The position numbers and the translations under genes are program-made. This document shows positions 40,947-50,889 of a stretch of 64,000 bases of DNA, piece after piece. The notes below the pieces were generated by a model. That model did not search any database and had not been told where the DNA came from. It saw only the letters and a program-made list of their open reading frames with translations. Source of the DNA: Betaproteobacteria bacterium (GTDB lineage: Bacteria > Pseudomonadota > Gammaproteobacteria > Burkholderiales > Usitatibacteraceae); contig JADJEZ010000001.1 in assembly GCA_016708825.1 (NCBI GenBank), positions 62,001-126,000 on the forward strand, read 5' to 3'. How positions within the stretch are numbered: the first letter of the stretch is position 1; each line of letters begins with the position of its first letter.

Positions 40947-43832
40947 TCAGCGCGGAGCGACGAGCAAGCGCACGCGCGCGATCGCAATGCCGATCTCGGA
41001 AGACGGCCCCGCGCCGACTTCTTCCGCCAGCTTCGCGGCCGCATCGATCGACGTCGCGGCCGCGGCAGCCTCGCCTGCCAGGTGCTGCGCCTCGGCACGG
41101 CTCGTGAGCAGCACGCCGAGGCCCACGGGATCCGACGCGGCACGCAGGAGCGCCTCGCCCGAATCCAGGCAGCGCCGCGCATCGTCGTGCCCGCCCTGGC
41201 GGGCGTGCAGCAACCCGAGGTAGCCCAGGAACTGCCCTTCCGAGCGCGAGTCCCCCAGCGCCCGGGCGACGACCAGGGCCGCCTCGAAGCGGGAGCGTGC
41301 CTCCTCCGGCCGCGCGAGCGCCTCCAGCACGATGCCGAGATTGCACAGGACGATGCATTCGAGCCGGACATGGCCGAGTTCCCGGGCGAGGACGAGGGCC
41401 GCGGCCGCGGCGGTCTCCGCCTCACGGAGCCGGCCCTGCAAGTGGTGCAGCATGCCCAGGTTGCAGAGCGTGTTGCCCTCGAGCTGGCGATGGCCGGTCT
41501 CGCGCGCGATCGCAAGCGCCTCCTCGTGCCGTGACCGCGCATCCTCCGCGTGCCCGAGATCGGCCTGCAGGTTGCCGAGATTGCCGACGATGATGCCCTG
41601 CATGCGGCGGTCGCCCGCCTCGCGCGCCAGCGCCTCCGCGCGCTCGTAATGGGCCAGCGCCTCGTTCATGCGCCCCTCGCTGTACTCGACGGTCCCCAGC
41701 TCGTTGTTCGCCGTGCACTCGAGCCTCGCGTCGCCCATCTCGCGGGCCATGCGGATCGCCTCGGCGAAACGCGCGCGCGCCTCGCCGAGGCGGCCCTTGT
41801 CGGCCTCGAGCGAGCCGAGCCGCATCGTCGCCACGATTTCGCCGCGCCGGTCGCCCGCCGCCCGCGCGCTCGCCAGCGCCTTCTCGCACAGGGCGTCGGC
41901 CTGCCCCGGGCGCCCGCAGGACTGCCGCGCGTGGGCGAGCGCCGGCAGCGCGCGTGCGAGCGCTCGGTCGTCCAGGGCCGGCATCGCGCACACCGCCTCG
42001 GCAAGCTCGACGCCGGTCTCGAAGGGCCCGCGCAGGCGCAGTGCCGCCCAGGCGCCCTCGAGCGCAAACGCCGCCAGCCCGCCTTCGCCGAGCGAGATCG
42101 CGCACCGGCACGCGGTCACCAGGTTCTCCAGCTCGACGCAATCGCCCTCCTCGGCGCGCACCGGGCCGAGCGCGGCGAACCATCCGGCGTGCCTCCCCTG
42201 CGCCGCGGCCAGCGCCTGCGGCCCGCTGCCCGGATAGCGGCCCTCCGTCCACAGGTGCTCGGCGGCGTACTCCTGGACGCTCACGAGCAGGTCGAAGCGG
42301 CCGTCGCCCCGCGGGCGCAGGAGCGACTTGTCGGCGAGCGCCTGGATCGCGTCCACGATCCACGGTGCCTCCGCGTGGCGCGAGAGATCGATCACCGCCT
42401 CGGCGGCCTCGAGCGTGAAGCCGCCGGCGAACACGGAGAGCTGCGCGAGCACTTCCTTCTCGACCGGCGGCAGCAGGTCCCACGACCAGTCGAAGGTGGT
42501 CCGCAGGGTCGCCTGGCGGTCGAGGCGGCGGCCGCGGGCGGCGAGCAGCTTGAAGCGCTCGTCCATGCGCGTGAGCAGCATCCGCGGCGGCATCACGCGC
42601 GCCCGCGCCGCGGCAAGCTCGATCGCGAGCGGCAGCCCGTCGAGGAGCGCCACGAGCGGGCCGATCGCCGCTTCGTCGTCGGGCTTCGGCCGGAAGCCCG
42701 AATCGGCCGCCGCGGCCCGCAGCAGGAAGAGCGCCGCGGCATCGGCGGGCGGCAGGGGCGGAAGCGCGAGCACTTCCTCGCCGGGCATGCCCAGCACCTC
42801 GCGCGTCGTCACCAGGAACCGGGCTTCCACGGCATGGTTCAGCCAGTGGCCCAGCGTCGCCGCGGCGAATCCCGCCACCTGCTCGAAGTTGTCGAGGATC
42901 ACGAGGCAGGGGCCGCGCCCGGCGATGGCGCGACCGAGCTGCGCCAGCGGATCGCCCTTGCCCAGCGGGACGGCGAGCCCCTGCGCCACCGCGTTCAGGA
43001 TGCCGTCGACGCCTCGTGCCGGCGCCAGGTCGCAGAACCACGCCCCGCCGGGAAATTCCCCAAGCCAGTTGCGGCCGAATCGCATCGCCAGGCGCGTCTT
43101 GCCGGTGCCGCCCATGCCCAGCACGGACACGAGGCGTGCGCCGGACCGGAATCGCCGCGCGAGGTCTGCGACCGCCTCCGTGCGGCCGACGAAGGCGTCG
43201 GGCTCGGCGGGCAGGCTGTGGCGGATCTCGCGCGCCGGCATCCAGGCGCCGTCCTGGCGGAAGACGCGATACGCCTTGTCCGCGTCGGGCGGCGGAAGGA
43301 AGAGCGTGCGCTCGTCGCCCGCCTCGAAGAGCTCCATCGGCTCGTCCACGCCCTTCAGGCGCCAGTGGCCGTGGGACTGCAGGCGGATGTGGTTGCCCTC
43401 GATCGCACGCCGGGCGCCTTCCGAGACGAGCACCTGCCCGCCGCGGGCGACCGACATCACGCGCGAGGCGATCGCCTTCGCGAGGCCCTCGACCTCGAGG
43501 GGCTTCGCGCCCCGTGCAACATCGGCGGGGCTGTTCTCGCGAAGCGTCACGGGCCCGACGTGCAGGCCGGCCCGCGCCTCCAGCGGCGGTTCGAGGGCGC
43601 GCAGGGCTTCCTGGTAGGCGACCGCATAGCCGACCGCATCCGCCGCCGCCTCGAAGAGCAACAGCATCCCGTCCGTCTTGTCGATCTCCCGCCCGTGCCA
43701 CGCGGCGAGCAGGTCGCGGGCGGCGCGGTCGTGGGCGGCCCAGAGCCGGGCCATCTCCGCATCGCCTATGCGCTGCGCGAGCCGCGTGCTTTCCACGAGG
43801 TCCGTCATCAGCAGGGCGCGCGGGCCGCTCAT
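40947..43832 (-). CDS. Class III cyclase-like / STAND ATPase / TPR regulator
   Basis: A 961-residue multidomain protein. Residues about 5-170 form an adenylate/guanylate-cyclase-homology domain (LLMTDLVESTRLAQ with D11; DKTDGMLLLF with D54; ARAGLHVGPV; SVARGGQVLVSEGARR). The usual transition-state Asn is replaced (LAKAIASRVMS), so activity is doubtful. Residues about 214-520 form an AAA/NB-ARC-like ATPase with P-loop GMGGTGKTR (G239-T246), Walker B-like CLVILDNFEQV and the helical LPLAIELAAARARV segment. Residues about 560-950 are tandem TPRs. Such proteins are signalling regulators; no DNA-binding domain is visible. Confidence 0.82.
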   Translation of the reverse strand: MSGPRALLMTDLVESTRLAQRIGDAEMARLWAAHDRAARDLLAAWHGREIDKTDGMLLLFEAAADAVGYAVAYQEALRALEPPLEARAGLHVGPVTLRENSPADVARGAKPLEVEGLAKAIASRVMSVARGGQVLVSEGARRAIEGNHIRLQSHGHWRLKGVDEPMELFEAGDERTLFLPPPDADKAYRVFRQDGAWMPAREIRHSLPAEPDAFVGRTEAVADLARRFRSGARLVSVLGMGGTGKTRLAMRFGRNWLGEFPGGAWFCDLAPARGVDGILNAVAQGLAVPLGKGDPLAQLGRAIAGRGPCLVILDNFEQVAGFAAATLGHWLNHAVEARFLVTTREVLGMPGEEVLALPPLPPADAAALFLLRAAAADSGFRPKPDDEAAIGPLVALLDGLPLAIELAAARARVMPPRMLLTRMDERFKLLAARGRRLDRQATLRTTFDWSWDLLPPVEKEVLAQLSVFAGGFTLEAAEAVIDLSRHAEAPWIVDAIQALADKSLLRPRGDGRFDLLVSVQEYAAEHLWTEGRYPGSGPQALAAAQGRHAGWFAALGPVRAEEGDCVELENLVTACRCAISLGEGGLAAFALEGAWAALRLRGPFETGVELAEAVCAMPALDDRALARALPALAHARQSCGRPGQADALCEKALASARAAGDRRGEIVATMRLGSLEADKGRLGEARARFAEAIRMAREMGDARLECTANNELGTVEYSEGRMNEALAHYERAEALAREAGDRRMQGIIVGNLGNLQADLGHAEDARSRHEEALAIARETGHRQLEGNTLCNLGMLHHLQGRLREAETAAAAALVLARELGHVRLECIVLCNLGIVLEALARPEEARSRFEAALVVARALGDSRSEGQFLGYLGLLHARQGGHDDARRCLDSGEALLRAASDPVGLGVLLTSRAEAQHLAGEAAAAATSIDAAAKLAEEVGAGPSSEIGIAIARVRLLVAPR

Positions 43833-43872
43833 CGGCGTTCGTGGCGTCGCGGCGCCGCGGGGTACTCGCGGC

Positions 43873-45155
43873 TCAAGCGGATTCCAGCAGCGCCACCGCG
43901 CCCAACCCGCCGTCGGCGCAGATCGAGACGACGGCGCGCTTGCCCGGCCCCATCGCCGCGAGTTCCTTCACCGCCTGCGAGAGGATCCGCGCACCCGTGG
44001 CGCCGAAAGGATGGCCGATCGCGACACTGCCTCCGTTGGGATTCAACCGGTCCCACGGGAACTTGCCGAGCGTTGCGGAGACACCGGCCTTCTCGCGCAC
44101 GAACGCCTCGTCCTCGATCGCGGCCACGTTGCACAGCACCTGCGCGGCGAACGCCTCGTGGATCTCCCAGAGGTCGATGCCGTCGAGGGCGAGGTTGTTG
44201 CGCGCAAGCAGGCGCGGGATCGCGTAGGCCGGCGCCATGAGGAGCCCCTCGTGGAAGACATCCACCGCGGCGATCTCCCAGTCCACGAGGCGCACGCGCG
44301 GCCGGTCCGGCGGCAAGCGCTGGGCACCCGCATCGGTGGCACCCACAGGCCCGCCGCGCCATCGGTGAGGGGCGAAGCGTTCCCGGCGGTGATCGTCCCG
44401 GCGTCGCGATCGAAGGCGGGTTTCAGCTTCGCGAGCTTCTCCACCGTCGAATCGGCGCGCGGGATGCCGTCGCGCGACGCCTCGCCCGCGGCGATCACGA
44501 GATCGTCGAAGAAGCCGTTGGCCATCGCCTTGACCGCACGCTCGTGGGAGGCAAACGCGAGGCGGTCCTGCGCTTCCCGCGGAATCTTCCACTCCCTGGC
44601 CATCGCCTCGCAGTGCTCGCCCATGCTCTTTCCCGTGGCGCGGTTCTTCACGCCCGGCACGTGCAGCTTCACGTCGGCGAAGCGGATTTCGAGCAGGCGG
44701 TCGATGCGCTCGCCGACGCTTCTCGCCTGGGAGAGGCGGCGGATCCAGTCCGAGAGCCCCTGCGTCAACGCGATCTGCACGCGGCTCATGCTCTCCACGC
44801 CGCCGACCAACGCGAGGTGGTGGCTGCCGCCCAGCATGCCTGCCGCCTCGAACGCGCCGACCATGCTCGTCGCACACGCGAGCACCGTGGAAAACGCGGG
44901 CGTGGACTGGTCGAGCCCCGCGTCGATCAGCACCTCGCGGGCGATGTTGCTCCAGCCGAGGTTGGAGGCCACGGTGCCCCATACCATCAGGTCGGGTCGG
45001 CCGCCTTCTCCCAGTTGTGCACCCATGGCCTTGGCCACCGGAACGGAAAGCGCCACCGCGTCGAGGGTGCGAAGCCCTGCGTCGACACGGGCAAAGGGCG
45101 TGCGCACACCGGGCACGAGCCACACGGGGGTGGCGGGATCACGGTTGGTTCTCAT
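43873..45155 (-). CDS. Acetyl-CoA acetyltransferase / thiolase, FadI-like (one frameshift)
   Basis: Thiolase that cleaves or forms 3-oxoacyl-CoA. The ATG at 45155 reads MRTNRDPATPVWLVPGVRTP. Nucleophile C94 is in STVLACATSMVGAFEAAG. At about 44340 the frame breaks in GLWV; ATDAGAQRLPPDRP and the remainder lie in the next frame after one missing G, with LNPNGGSVAIGHPFGATG (His) and ISICADGGLGAVALLE (second Cys) at the end. Corrected length is about 427 residues, as in FadI. No FadJ partner is adjacent. Confidence 0.87.
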
Positions 45156-45178
45156 GGCTGCTCCTTGGTCTCCTGGCT

Positions 45179-46966
45179 TCATCGCCAGCTGTCGGGGTCG
45201 CCGCGCCTTTCGCGCTCGAATCGCTCGCGGTCCCTCGCGAACATCTCCTCGAGTTCCTCGCGGCCGGCCTTCACCGCGGTGAGGAACCGGGTCTCGTCCT
45301 GGTAGTGGGGAAGTGTCGCCTCGAGCGTGTAGCGATTCTGCCGCCGGAAGGCATCCGCCATCTCGCGGGCGCGGTAGGGCTCCACGCCCAGTGATTCCAG
45401 CACGGAGCGCGCCGCGCGCAGCGCCGACTCGAAGGTCTCCCGCTCGATCACCTCCACGCCGCGCAGCCGAAGCTCGTAGTAGTGGGAGACGTTGCGTGCC
45501 CGCGCGATGATGGGGAGCGCCGGGAAGTTCGCGCGGACGCGGTCGGTGAGCACCAGGCTCGCGTCCATGTCGTCGATCGCGTTCACCAGGAGCCTCGCCT
45601 TGGCCGCGCCCGCGGCACGCAGGAGGTCCAACCGCGTCGCGTCGCCGTAGAAGACCTTGTAGCCGAACTTGCGCAGCATCTCGATCTGGTCGGGGTCGTG
45701 ATCGAGCACCACCGCGCGCATGTCGTTGGCGAGCAGCATGCGCCCGACGATCTGGCCGAAGCGCCCGAAGCCCGCGATGATCACCGGCGCCTCCTCGTCG
45801 ATCGCGTCCGCCTCGCGCTCGTTCTCGGCACGGCGGCAGAGCCAGCGGTCGTGGGCGAGGAGGATGAGCGGGGTGACGGCCATGGAGAGCGCCACCGCCA
45901 CCGTGAGGAGCGCCTCCCAGTCCCGCGCGAGCACGCCCGCCTCGCGGGCCGAGGTGAACACCACGAAGGCGAACTCGCCGCCCTGGGACAGGAGGAACGC
46001 GAAGAGCATGCGCTGGCGGGGCGTCACGCCGAGGAAGGTCGCCACCCCCCAGAGGATCGCGATCTTGATCGCGAGCAGGCCCACGACGAGTGCCGCCACC
46101 ATGGCCGGCCGTGAGGCAAGGAGCCCGAAGTCGATGGTCATGCCCACGGCGATGAAGAAGAGGCCGAGGAGCAGGCCCTTGAAGGGCTCGATGTCGGTTT
46201 CCAGCGCGTGGCGGTACTCGGAGCTTGCGAGCAGCACGCCCGCGAGGAAGGCGCCCAGCGCCATGGACATGCCCGCCGCCGTCATGAGCTGCGCGATGCC
46301 CATCACCAGCAGGAGCGCGAAGGCGGTGAAGAGCTCGCGCACGTTCGTCTTCGCCACGAGCCGCATGACGGGCCCGGTGAGGTAACGCCCGATCACGATC
46401 ACGCCCGCGATCGCCGCGAAGGCGATGCCGAAGCGCTCCCAGCCGTGCATGCCCGAGGCGACCGGCCCCACGGCGAGCAGCGGCACCAGCGCGATCAGCG
46501 GGATGGCGGCGATGTCCTGGAAGAGCAGGATCGCGAAGGCGGTGCGCCCCGTGGGGGTGACGAACTCGTTGCGCTCGTTCATCGTCTGCACCGCGATCGC
46601 GGTGGAGGAAAGTGCGAGCGCAAGCCCCGCCAGGAGCGCCGATTGCCAGGCGAGCCCGAGCGCGAAGAGCGCCGCCGCCAGCGCGGCCCCGGTCACGGCG
46701 AACTGGAGCGTGCCACCACCGAACACCTCGCGACGCATGGCGACCAGCCGCTTCGGGTCGAGTTCCAGGCCGATCACGAAGAGCATCAGCACGACGCCCA
46801 GCTCCGCGAGATGCAAAGTGGATTCCACGTCGCCGACGAGCGCGAGACCCCACGGCCCGATGGCCGCACCCGCGAAGAGGTAACCCATCACCGAGCCCAG
46901 CTTTGCGCGCGCGGCGAGCGGCACGAGGATGACGGCGGCTGCGAGGAAGACGAGGGCCTCGGTCAC
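45179..46966 (-). CDS. kefC: KefB/KefC-type glutathione-regulated K+/H+ antiporter
   Basis: A 595-residue CPA2 antiporter. About 12 helices (GSVMGYLFAGAAIGPWG, AELGVVLMLFVIGLELDP, ILLFQDIAAIPLIALVPL, SQGGEFAFVVFTSA), then a TrkA-N/RCK domain ([51 protein letters not shown]). Protects against electrophiles by cytoplasmic acidification. The GTG at 46966 overlaps the stop of the damaged kefF gene, so the pair was an operon: ubiA-kefF-kefC. Confidence 0.93.
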   Translation of the reverse strand: MTEALVFLAAAVILVPLAARAKLGSVMGYLFAGAAIGPWGLALVGDVESTLHLAELGVVLMLFVIGLELDPKRLVAMRREVFGGGTLQFAVTGAALAAALFALGLAWQSALLAGLALALSSTAIAVQTMNERNEFVTPTGRTAFAILLFQDIAAIPLIALVPLLAVGPVASGMHGWERFGIAFAAIAGVIVIGRYLTGPVMRLVAKTNVRELFTAFALLLVMGIAQLMTAAGMSMALGAFLAGVLLASSEYRHALETDIEPFKGLLLGLFFIAVGMTIDFGLLASRPAMVAALVVGLLAIKIAILWGVATFLGVTPRQRMLFAFLLSQGGEFAFVVFTSAREAGVLARDWEALLTVAVALSMAVTPLILLAHDRWLCRRAENEREADAIDEEAPVIIAGFGRFGQIVGRMLLANDMRAVVLDHDPDQIEMLRKFGYKVFYGDATRLDLLRAAGAAKARLLVNAIDDMDASLVLTDRVRANFPALPIIARARNVSHYYELRLRGVEVIERETFESALRAARSVLESLGVEPYRAREMADAFRRQNRYTLEATLPHYQDETRFLTAVKAGREELEEMFARDRERFERERRGDPDSWR

Positions 46967-47365
46967 GCTGCGCTCCCCGCGCGCCAGGCATCGAGTCGCT
47001 CGCGAAATTGCATCGCCGAGGCCGCGAGCGAAGCGTCGTCGACCTCGTGGGCGCCGTGCACGCAGAAGGGCTCGAGCCAGCGCATCCCGCAGAAACGCGC
47101 CGTCTGTTCCACGGGTGCGACGAAGTCGGCGAAGGGCCTGCGGTGGCGACCCTCCGCCGAGAACGCGTGCTCGTCCCCGCCCGTGGTCACCGCCCACAGG
47201 CAGTCCTTGCCCGCGAGCGCGCTGCCTCCCGCGCCGAAGGCCCAGCCCTTCACGAGCACCGCGTCCATCCAGACCTTGAGAAGCCCCGGCATGCCGTACC
47301 AGTGCATCGGGTGCAGCCAGACCATGATGCGCGAGGATCACCAGGATCGCGTTGTTCGCGCTCAC
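46963..47365 (-). pseudogene. kefF: kefF quinone oxidoreductase with internal deletion
   Basis: KefF is the flavodoxin-fold NAD(P)H:quinone reductase that activates KefC. The GTG at 47365, in GTGA overlap with the ubiA stop, gives a proper start, SANNAILVILAH. After about 13 codons the sequence jumps, out of frame, to the middle of the protein (IMVWLHPMHWYGMPGLLKVWMDAVL, broken up here as IMVWLHPMHWYG and LLKVWMD). About 65-70 codons including most of the FMN-binding N-terminus are missing. The rest to 46963 is intact (GWAFG, GGDEHAF, CGMRWLEPFCVHGA). A short GCGCATC at the join is compatible with a slippage deletion. Alternatively an assembly collapse. Confidence 0.8.
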
Positions 47366-48252
47366 CCGATCCAGGGCTTCCAGCCGGTGTGGTCCACGAG
47401 CACGCCCGCGAACACCGCCATGCCGATCCAGTGGTTGTGGCGGAAGGCGCGAAAGCAGCCTTCGCGCGAGCGGTCGCGGATCATGCGCCAGTGGTAGCCC
47501 GCGATCACCGCGGCGATGAAGAGCCCCGAGTAGTACGCGGGGCCCAGCTCCTTCCAGGCGCCGATGGCGGCCATCGCGCCGAGGAAGAGCGCGTAGCAGG
47601 CCATCACCGCCGCCACGTCGAAGCGCCCGAAGAGGATGGCGGAGGTCCGGATGCCGATCTTCAGGTCGTCGTCGCGGTCGACCATCGCGTATTCCGTGTC
47701 GTAGGCGAGCACCCAGAAGAAGTTTGCGCCCCAGAGGAGCCACGCGAAGAGCGGCACGTCCCCCGTCTGCGCGGCGAAGGCCATCGGGATGCCGAAGCCG
47801 AAGCACATCCCCAGCCACGCCTGCGGGAGCGCGAGGAAGCGCTTGGTGAAGGGATAGATCAGCGCGATCACCGCGGCGACCACCGCGAGCCCCACCGTCG
47901 CGAGGTTCAGCATCCACACCACCATCATGAAGGCGGCGAGTGCGAGGGTGGCGGCGACGAGCACCGCCTCCTGCGGATGGATGGTGCCCGCGGCGAGGGG
48001 GCGATCCTGCGTGCGCGCCACGCGGGAGTCGAATCCGCGGTCGGCCCAGTCGTTGATCGCGCAACCGGCCGAGCGCATGAGGACGGTGCCCATAACGAAG
48101 ATCCAGAGCACGCGCCAGTCCGGCACCGCGCGCACCGCGAACCACAGGCCCCAGAGCGTGGGCCAGAGCAGCAGCAGGATGCCGATGGGCTTGTCGAGAC
48201 GGACGAGCTTCTCGTAGGCGTCGAGGCGCGCGAGGACGGCGGCAAGTTTCAC
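47362..48252 (-). CDS. ubiA: 4-hydroxybenzoate octaprenyltransferase
   Basis: Membrane prenyltransferase, second step of ubiquinone synthesis. It is 296 residues, eight or nine helices. The first Asp-rich motif is NDWADRGFD (N67, D68, D71, D75), followed by RTQDRPLAAG; the second is YDTEYAMVDRDDDLKIG. Follows ubiC by 7 bases on the same strand. Confidence 0.97.
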   Translation of the reverse strand: MKLAAVLARLDAYEKLVRLDKPIGILLLLWPTLWGLWFAVRAVPDWRVLWIFVMGTVLMRSAGCAINDWADRGFDSRVARTQDRPLAAGTIHPQEAVLVAATLALAAFMMVVWMLNLATVGLAVVAAVIALIYPFTKRFLALPQAWLGMCFGFGIPMAFAAQTGDVPLFAWLLWGANFFWVLAYDTEYAMVDRDDDLKIGIRTSAILFGRFDVAAVMACYALFLGAMAAIGAWKELGPAYYSGLFIAAVIAGYHWRMIRDRSREGCFRAFRHNHWIGMAVFAGVLVDHTGWKPWIG

Positions 48253-48259
48253 GGGGCGC

Positions 48260-48784
48260 TCACCGCAACCGCAGAAGCGCGGGCAGGAAGACCTCCGTCA
48301 CGAGAAGCGGGCGGCCGTGCTTCACGAAACGGGAGCGCCGCGCCCACAGGGGCGGGAAGTCGCGGCCGAACACCCGCTCCACGCGCCGGCCCAGGGGATG
48401 GCGCGCGTCGATGCGCACGAATTCGAGCGCCTGCCTCGCCACGAGCGGATCGGTGAAGAGCGCCTCGGCGAGCGGGCGCTTGCCCAGGCCGCGCAAGCCC
48501 CGCCACGCGCCCGAGAGATCGCGCCACGCCGCGATCGAGTGCGCGAGCACCACCGCCACGCCGTCGGCGTGCAGCACCACCTCGCGCACCAGCGCCCTGC
48601 GGTGCGCGGGCTGGCCGAGCCGGCGGTACTCGTCCTCGTTGGGGATGTGCGGGCCCTGCCGGATCACCTCGACGCGAAAATCCCGCGCGTGCGCCGTGAT
48701 GCGCCAGGTGAGCGAGCCCCGCCAGGCGAGCCAGGGACGCCAGGGATCCGTGTGCGGCGGCGCGAGCCGTTTCCATCGATTCAT
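48260..48784 (-). CDS. ubiC: Chorismate pyruvate-lyase
   Basis: Makes 4-hydroxybenzoate from chorismate, feeding UbiA. It is 174 residues. Family features: WLAWRGSLTWRI, VREVVLHADGVAVVLAHS, LGKRPLAEALFTDP and the C-terminal FVKHGRPLLVTEVFLPALL. The start overlaps the recG stop by 4 bases. Confidence 0.9.
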   Translation of the reverse strand: MNRWKRLAPPHTDPWRPWLAWRGSLTWRITAHARDFRVEVIRQGPHIPNEDEYRRLGQPAHRRALVREVVLHADGVAVVLAHSIAAWRDLSGAWRGLRGLGKRPLAEALFTDPLVARQALEFVRIDARHPLGRRVERVFGRDFPPLWARRSRFVKHGRPLLVTEVFLPALLRLR

Positions 48785-50889
48785 GCCTTGAGAAAGAACT
48801 GCCGGTGGCCGAGCCAGCGGTCCAGGTGCCTTTCCACCGCGTGGGAGCGTTCCGCGATCATCGTGTCGGCGAGCTCCCGGGCAAGCTCGATCAGGTCCAC
48901 GTCGCGCTCGAGATCTGCGAAGCGCAGGAGCGGCGCCCCGCTCTGCCGCGACCCGAGGTATTCGCCGGGCCCGCGCAGCAGCAGGTCCTGGCGCGCGATC
49001 TCGAAGCCGTCGGTGTTGCCGTAGATGATCTTCAAGCGCTCGCGGGCCGTCTCCGACAGCGGTTGATGATACAGGAGGATGGCGAGGCTCCTGGCCGTGC
49101 CACGCCCCACGCGCCCGCGCAACTGGTGCAGTTGCGCGAGCCCCATGCGCTCGGCGTGCTCGATCACCATGAGGGTCGCGTTGGGGACATCCACGCCCAC
49201 CTCGATCACGGTCGTGGCCACCAGCAGCTGCACGCGCTTCGCCTTGAAGTCGGCCATCACCTGCGCCTTCTCGTCGGGCTTGAGCCGGCCGTGCACGAGG
49301 CCCACGGCGAGATCGGGGAAAGTCGCCTTCATCGCCTCGAAGGTTTCCAGCGCCGTCTTCAACTGGAGCGTCTCGGACTCCTCGATGAGGGGGCAGACCC
49401 AGTAGGCCTGCTCGCCCTCCGCGCAGCTTTCGCGCACGCGCCGGATCACCTCGTCGCGGCGCGATTCCTCCACGAGCTTCGTGACCACGGGCGTTCGCCC
49501 CGGCGGCAGTTCGTCGATCACGCTCACGTCGAGATCCGCGTAGTAGCTCATGGAGAGCGTGCGCGGGATGGGGGTGGCGCTCATCATGAGCTGGTGGGGC
49601 TCGAGCCCCGTGCCGGCCTTCGCTGCGAGGGCGAGACGCTGCACCACGCCGAAGCGGTGCTGCTCGTCGACGATGGCGAGCCCCAGGCGCTCGAAAACGA
49701 CGTCATCCTGGAAGAGCGCGTGGGTGCCCACGGCAAGCTGCGTCTCGCCCCGGGCGATGGCTTCCACCGCCGCCTTCTTCGCGCGCGCCTTCAGGCTTCC
49801 GGCGAGCCAGCTCACCTTGACGCCGAGGGGTTCGAGCCAGTGCGCGAGCTTCAGGTAATGCTGCTCGGCGAGAATCTCCGTGGGCGCCATGAGCGCGACC
49901 TGCCAGCCGTTCTCGATCGCCTGCAGCGCGGCCATCGCCGCGACGAGCGTCTTGCCGCTGCCCACGTCGCCCTGCAGGAGCCGGCGCATCGGGTGCGGCT
50001 GGCCGAGGTCGTGGGCGATCGTCGCGTGGGCCTTCTTCTGAGCCCGCGTGAGCGTGAAGGGCAGCGACTTCTCCAGCGCATTGGTGAGCGTGTGCTTGTC
50101 CGGCATGCGCGCGGCGGCCTTGCCCCGGCGCTCGCGGTAGGCGATGCGCATGGCGAGCTGCTGCGCGAGAAGCTCGTCGAACTTGAGCCGCCGCCACGCC
50201 GGGTGCGTGCGTTCGTCCAGGCTCTCGCGCGCGACATCGGGAGGCGGGCGGTGCAGGGTGAGGACGCATTCGCGGAAAGGCCCGAGGGCCAGGCGCTCGA
50301 GGAGTTCCGGCTCCAGCGTGTCGTCGAGGAGCAGGGTGTCCAACGCGTGCTCGATGAAGCCGCGCAGGTTCGCCTGCGACATCCCCGCCGTCGTCGGATA
50401 CACGGGCGTCAGGGAGGACGGCAGGGGCGCGTCCTTCTCCACCACGCGCACCTTGGGGTGCACCATCTCCGCGCCGAAGAAACCGGGGCGCACCTCGCCG
50501 AAGAGGCGAAGCCTTCTGCCGGGCGCCATCTGCTTCACCTGGCTGGGATAGAAGTTGAGGAAGCGCACCCACAGCTCGTCCTTGCCCTCGGCGAGCTTCA
50601 CCACGAGGGTGCGGCGCGGGCGGTACTTGACCTCGCACTCGATCACGTCCGCCTCTACCAGCACCGGCTCTCCCGTCCCGGCTTCCGAAATCGGCGTGAG
50701 CTTCGTCTCGTCCTCGTAGCGCAGCGGCAGGTGCAGCACCAGGTCGAAGCGCGAGTGGATGCCGAGCTTGGCGAGCTTCGTGCGCACGACGGGGCCGGCG
50801 ACGAGGTCGTCTCGCGGCGCAACCGGCGCGGGTTCCGCAGCCACCGGAGGGGCGGCTTTCGCCTGACGCTTCGGCTCCCGCCCGCTCAT
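48781..50889 (-). CDS. recG: ATP-dependent DNA helicase RecG
   Basis: Branch-migration helicase acting on stalled forks. It is 702 residues from the ATG at 50889, which overlaps the zeta-like gene stop. N-terminal wedge domain (FDLVLHLPLRYEDET), Walker A LLQGDVGSGKTLVA, DExx box IVDEQHRFGV, SATPIPRTL, and HGRLKPDEK plus QLRGRVGRG in the C-terminal helicase lobe. The recG-ubiC-ubiA order is common in betaproteobacteria. Confidence 0.97.
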   Translation of the reverse strand: MSGREPKRQAKAAPPVAAEPAPVAPRDDLVAGPVVRTKLAKLGIHSRFDLVLHLPLRYEDETKLTPISEAGTGEPVLVEADVIECEVKYRPRRTLVVKLAEGKDELWVRFLNFYPSQVKQMAPGRRLRLFGEVRPGFFGAEMVHPKVRVVEKDAPLPSSLTPVYPTTAGMSQANLRGFIEHALDTLLLDDTLEPELLERLALGPFRECVLTLHRPPPDVARESLDERTHPAWRRLKFDELLAQQLAMRIAYRERRGKAAARMPDKHTLTNALEKSLPFTLTRAQKKAHATIAHDLGQPHPMRRLLQGDVGSGKTLVAAMAALQAIENGWQVALMAPTEILAEQHYLKLAHWLEPLGVKVSWLAGSLKARAKKAAVEAIARGETQLAVGTHALFQDDVVFERLGLAIVDEQHRFGVVQRLALAAKAGTGLEPHQLMMSATPIPRTLSMSYYADLDVSVIDELPPGRTPVVTKLVEESRRDEVIRRVRESCAEGEQAYWVCPLIEESETLQLKTALETFEAMKATFPDLAVGLVHGRLKPDEKAQVMADFKAKRVQLLVATTVIEVGVDVPNATLMVIEHAERMGLAQLHQLRGRVGRGTARSLAILLYHQPLSETARERLKIIYGNTDGFEIARQDLLLRGPGEYLGSRQSGAPLLRFADLERDVDLIELARELADTMIAERSHAVERHLDRWLGHRQFFLKA

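Noticed and set aside
45179..48145. One giant minus-strand open frame joining ubiA antisense-frame sequence to kefC
   Set aside because: Only the part from 46966 codes KefC; upstream codons are out-of-frame reads of kefF and ubiA.
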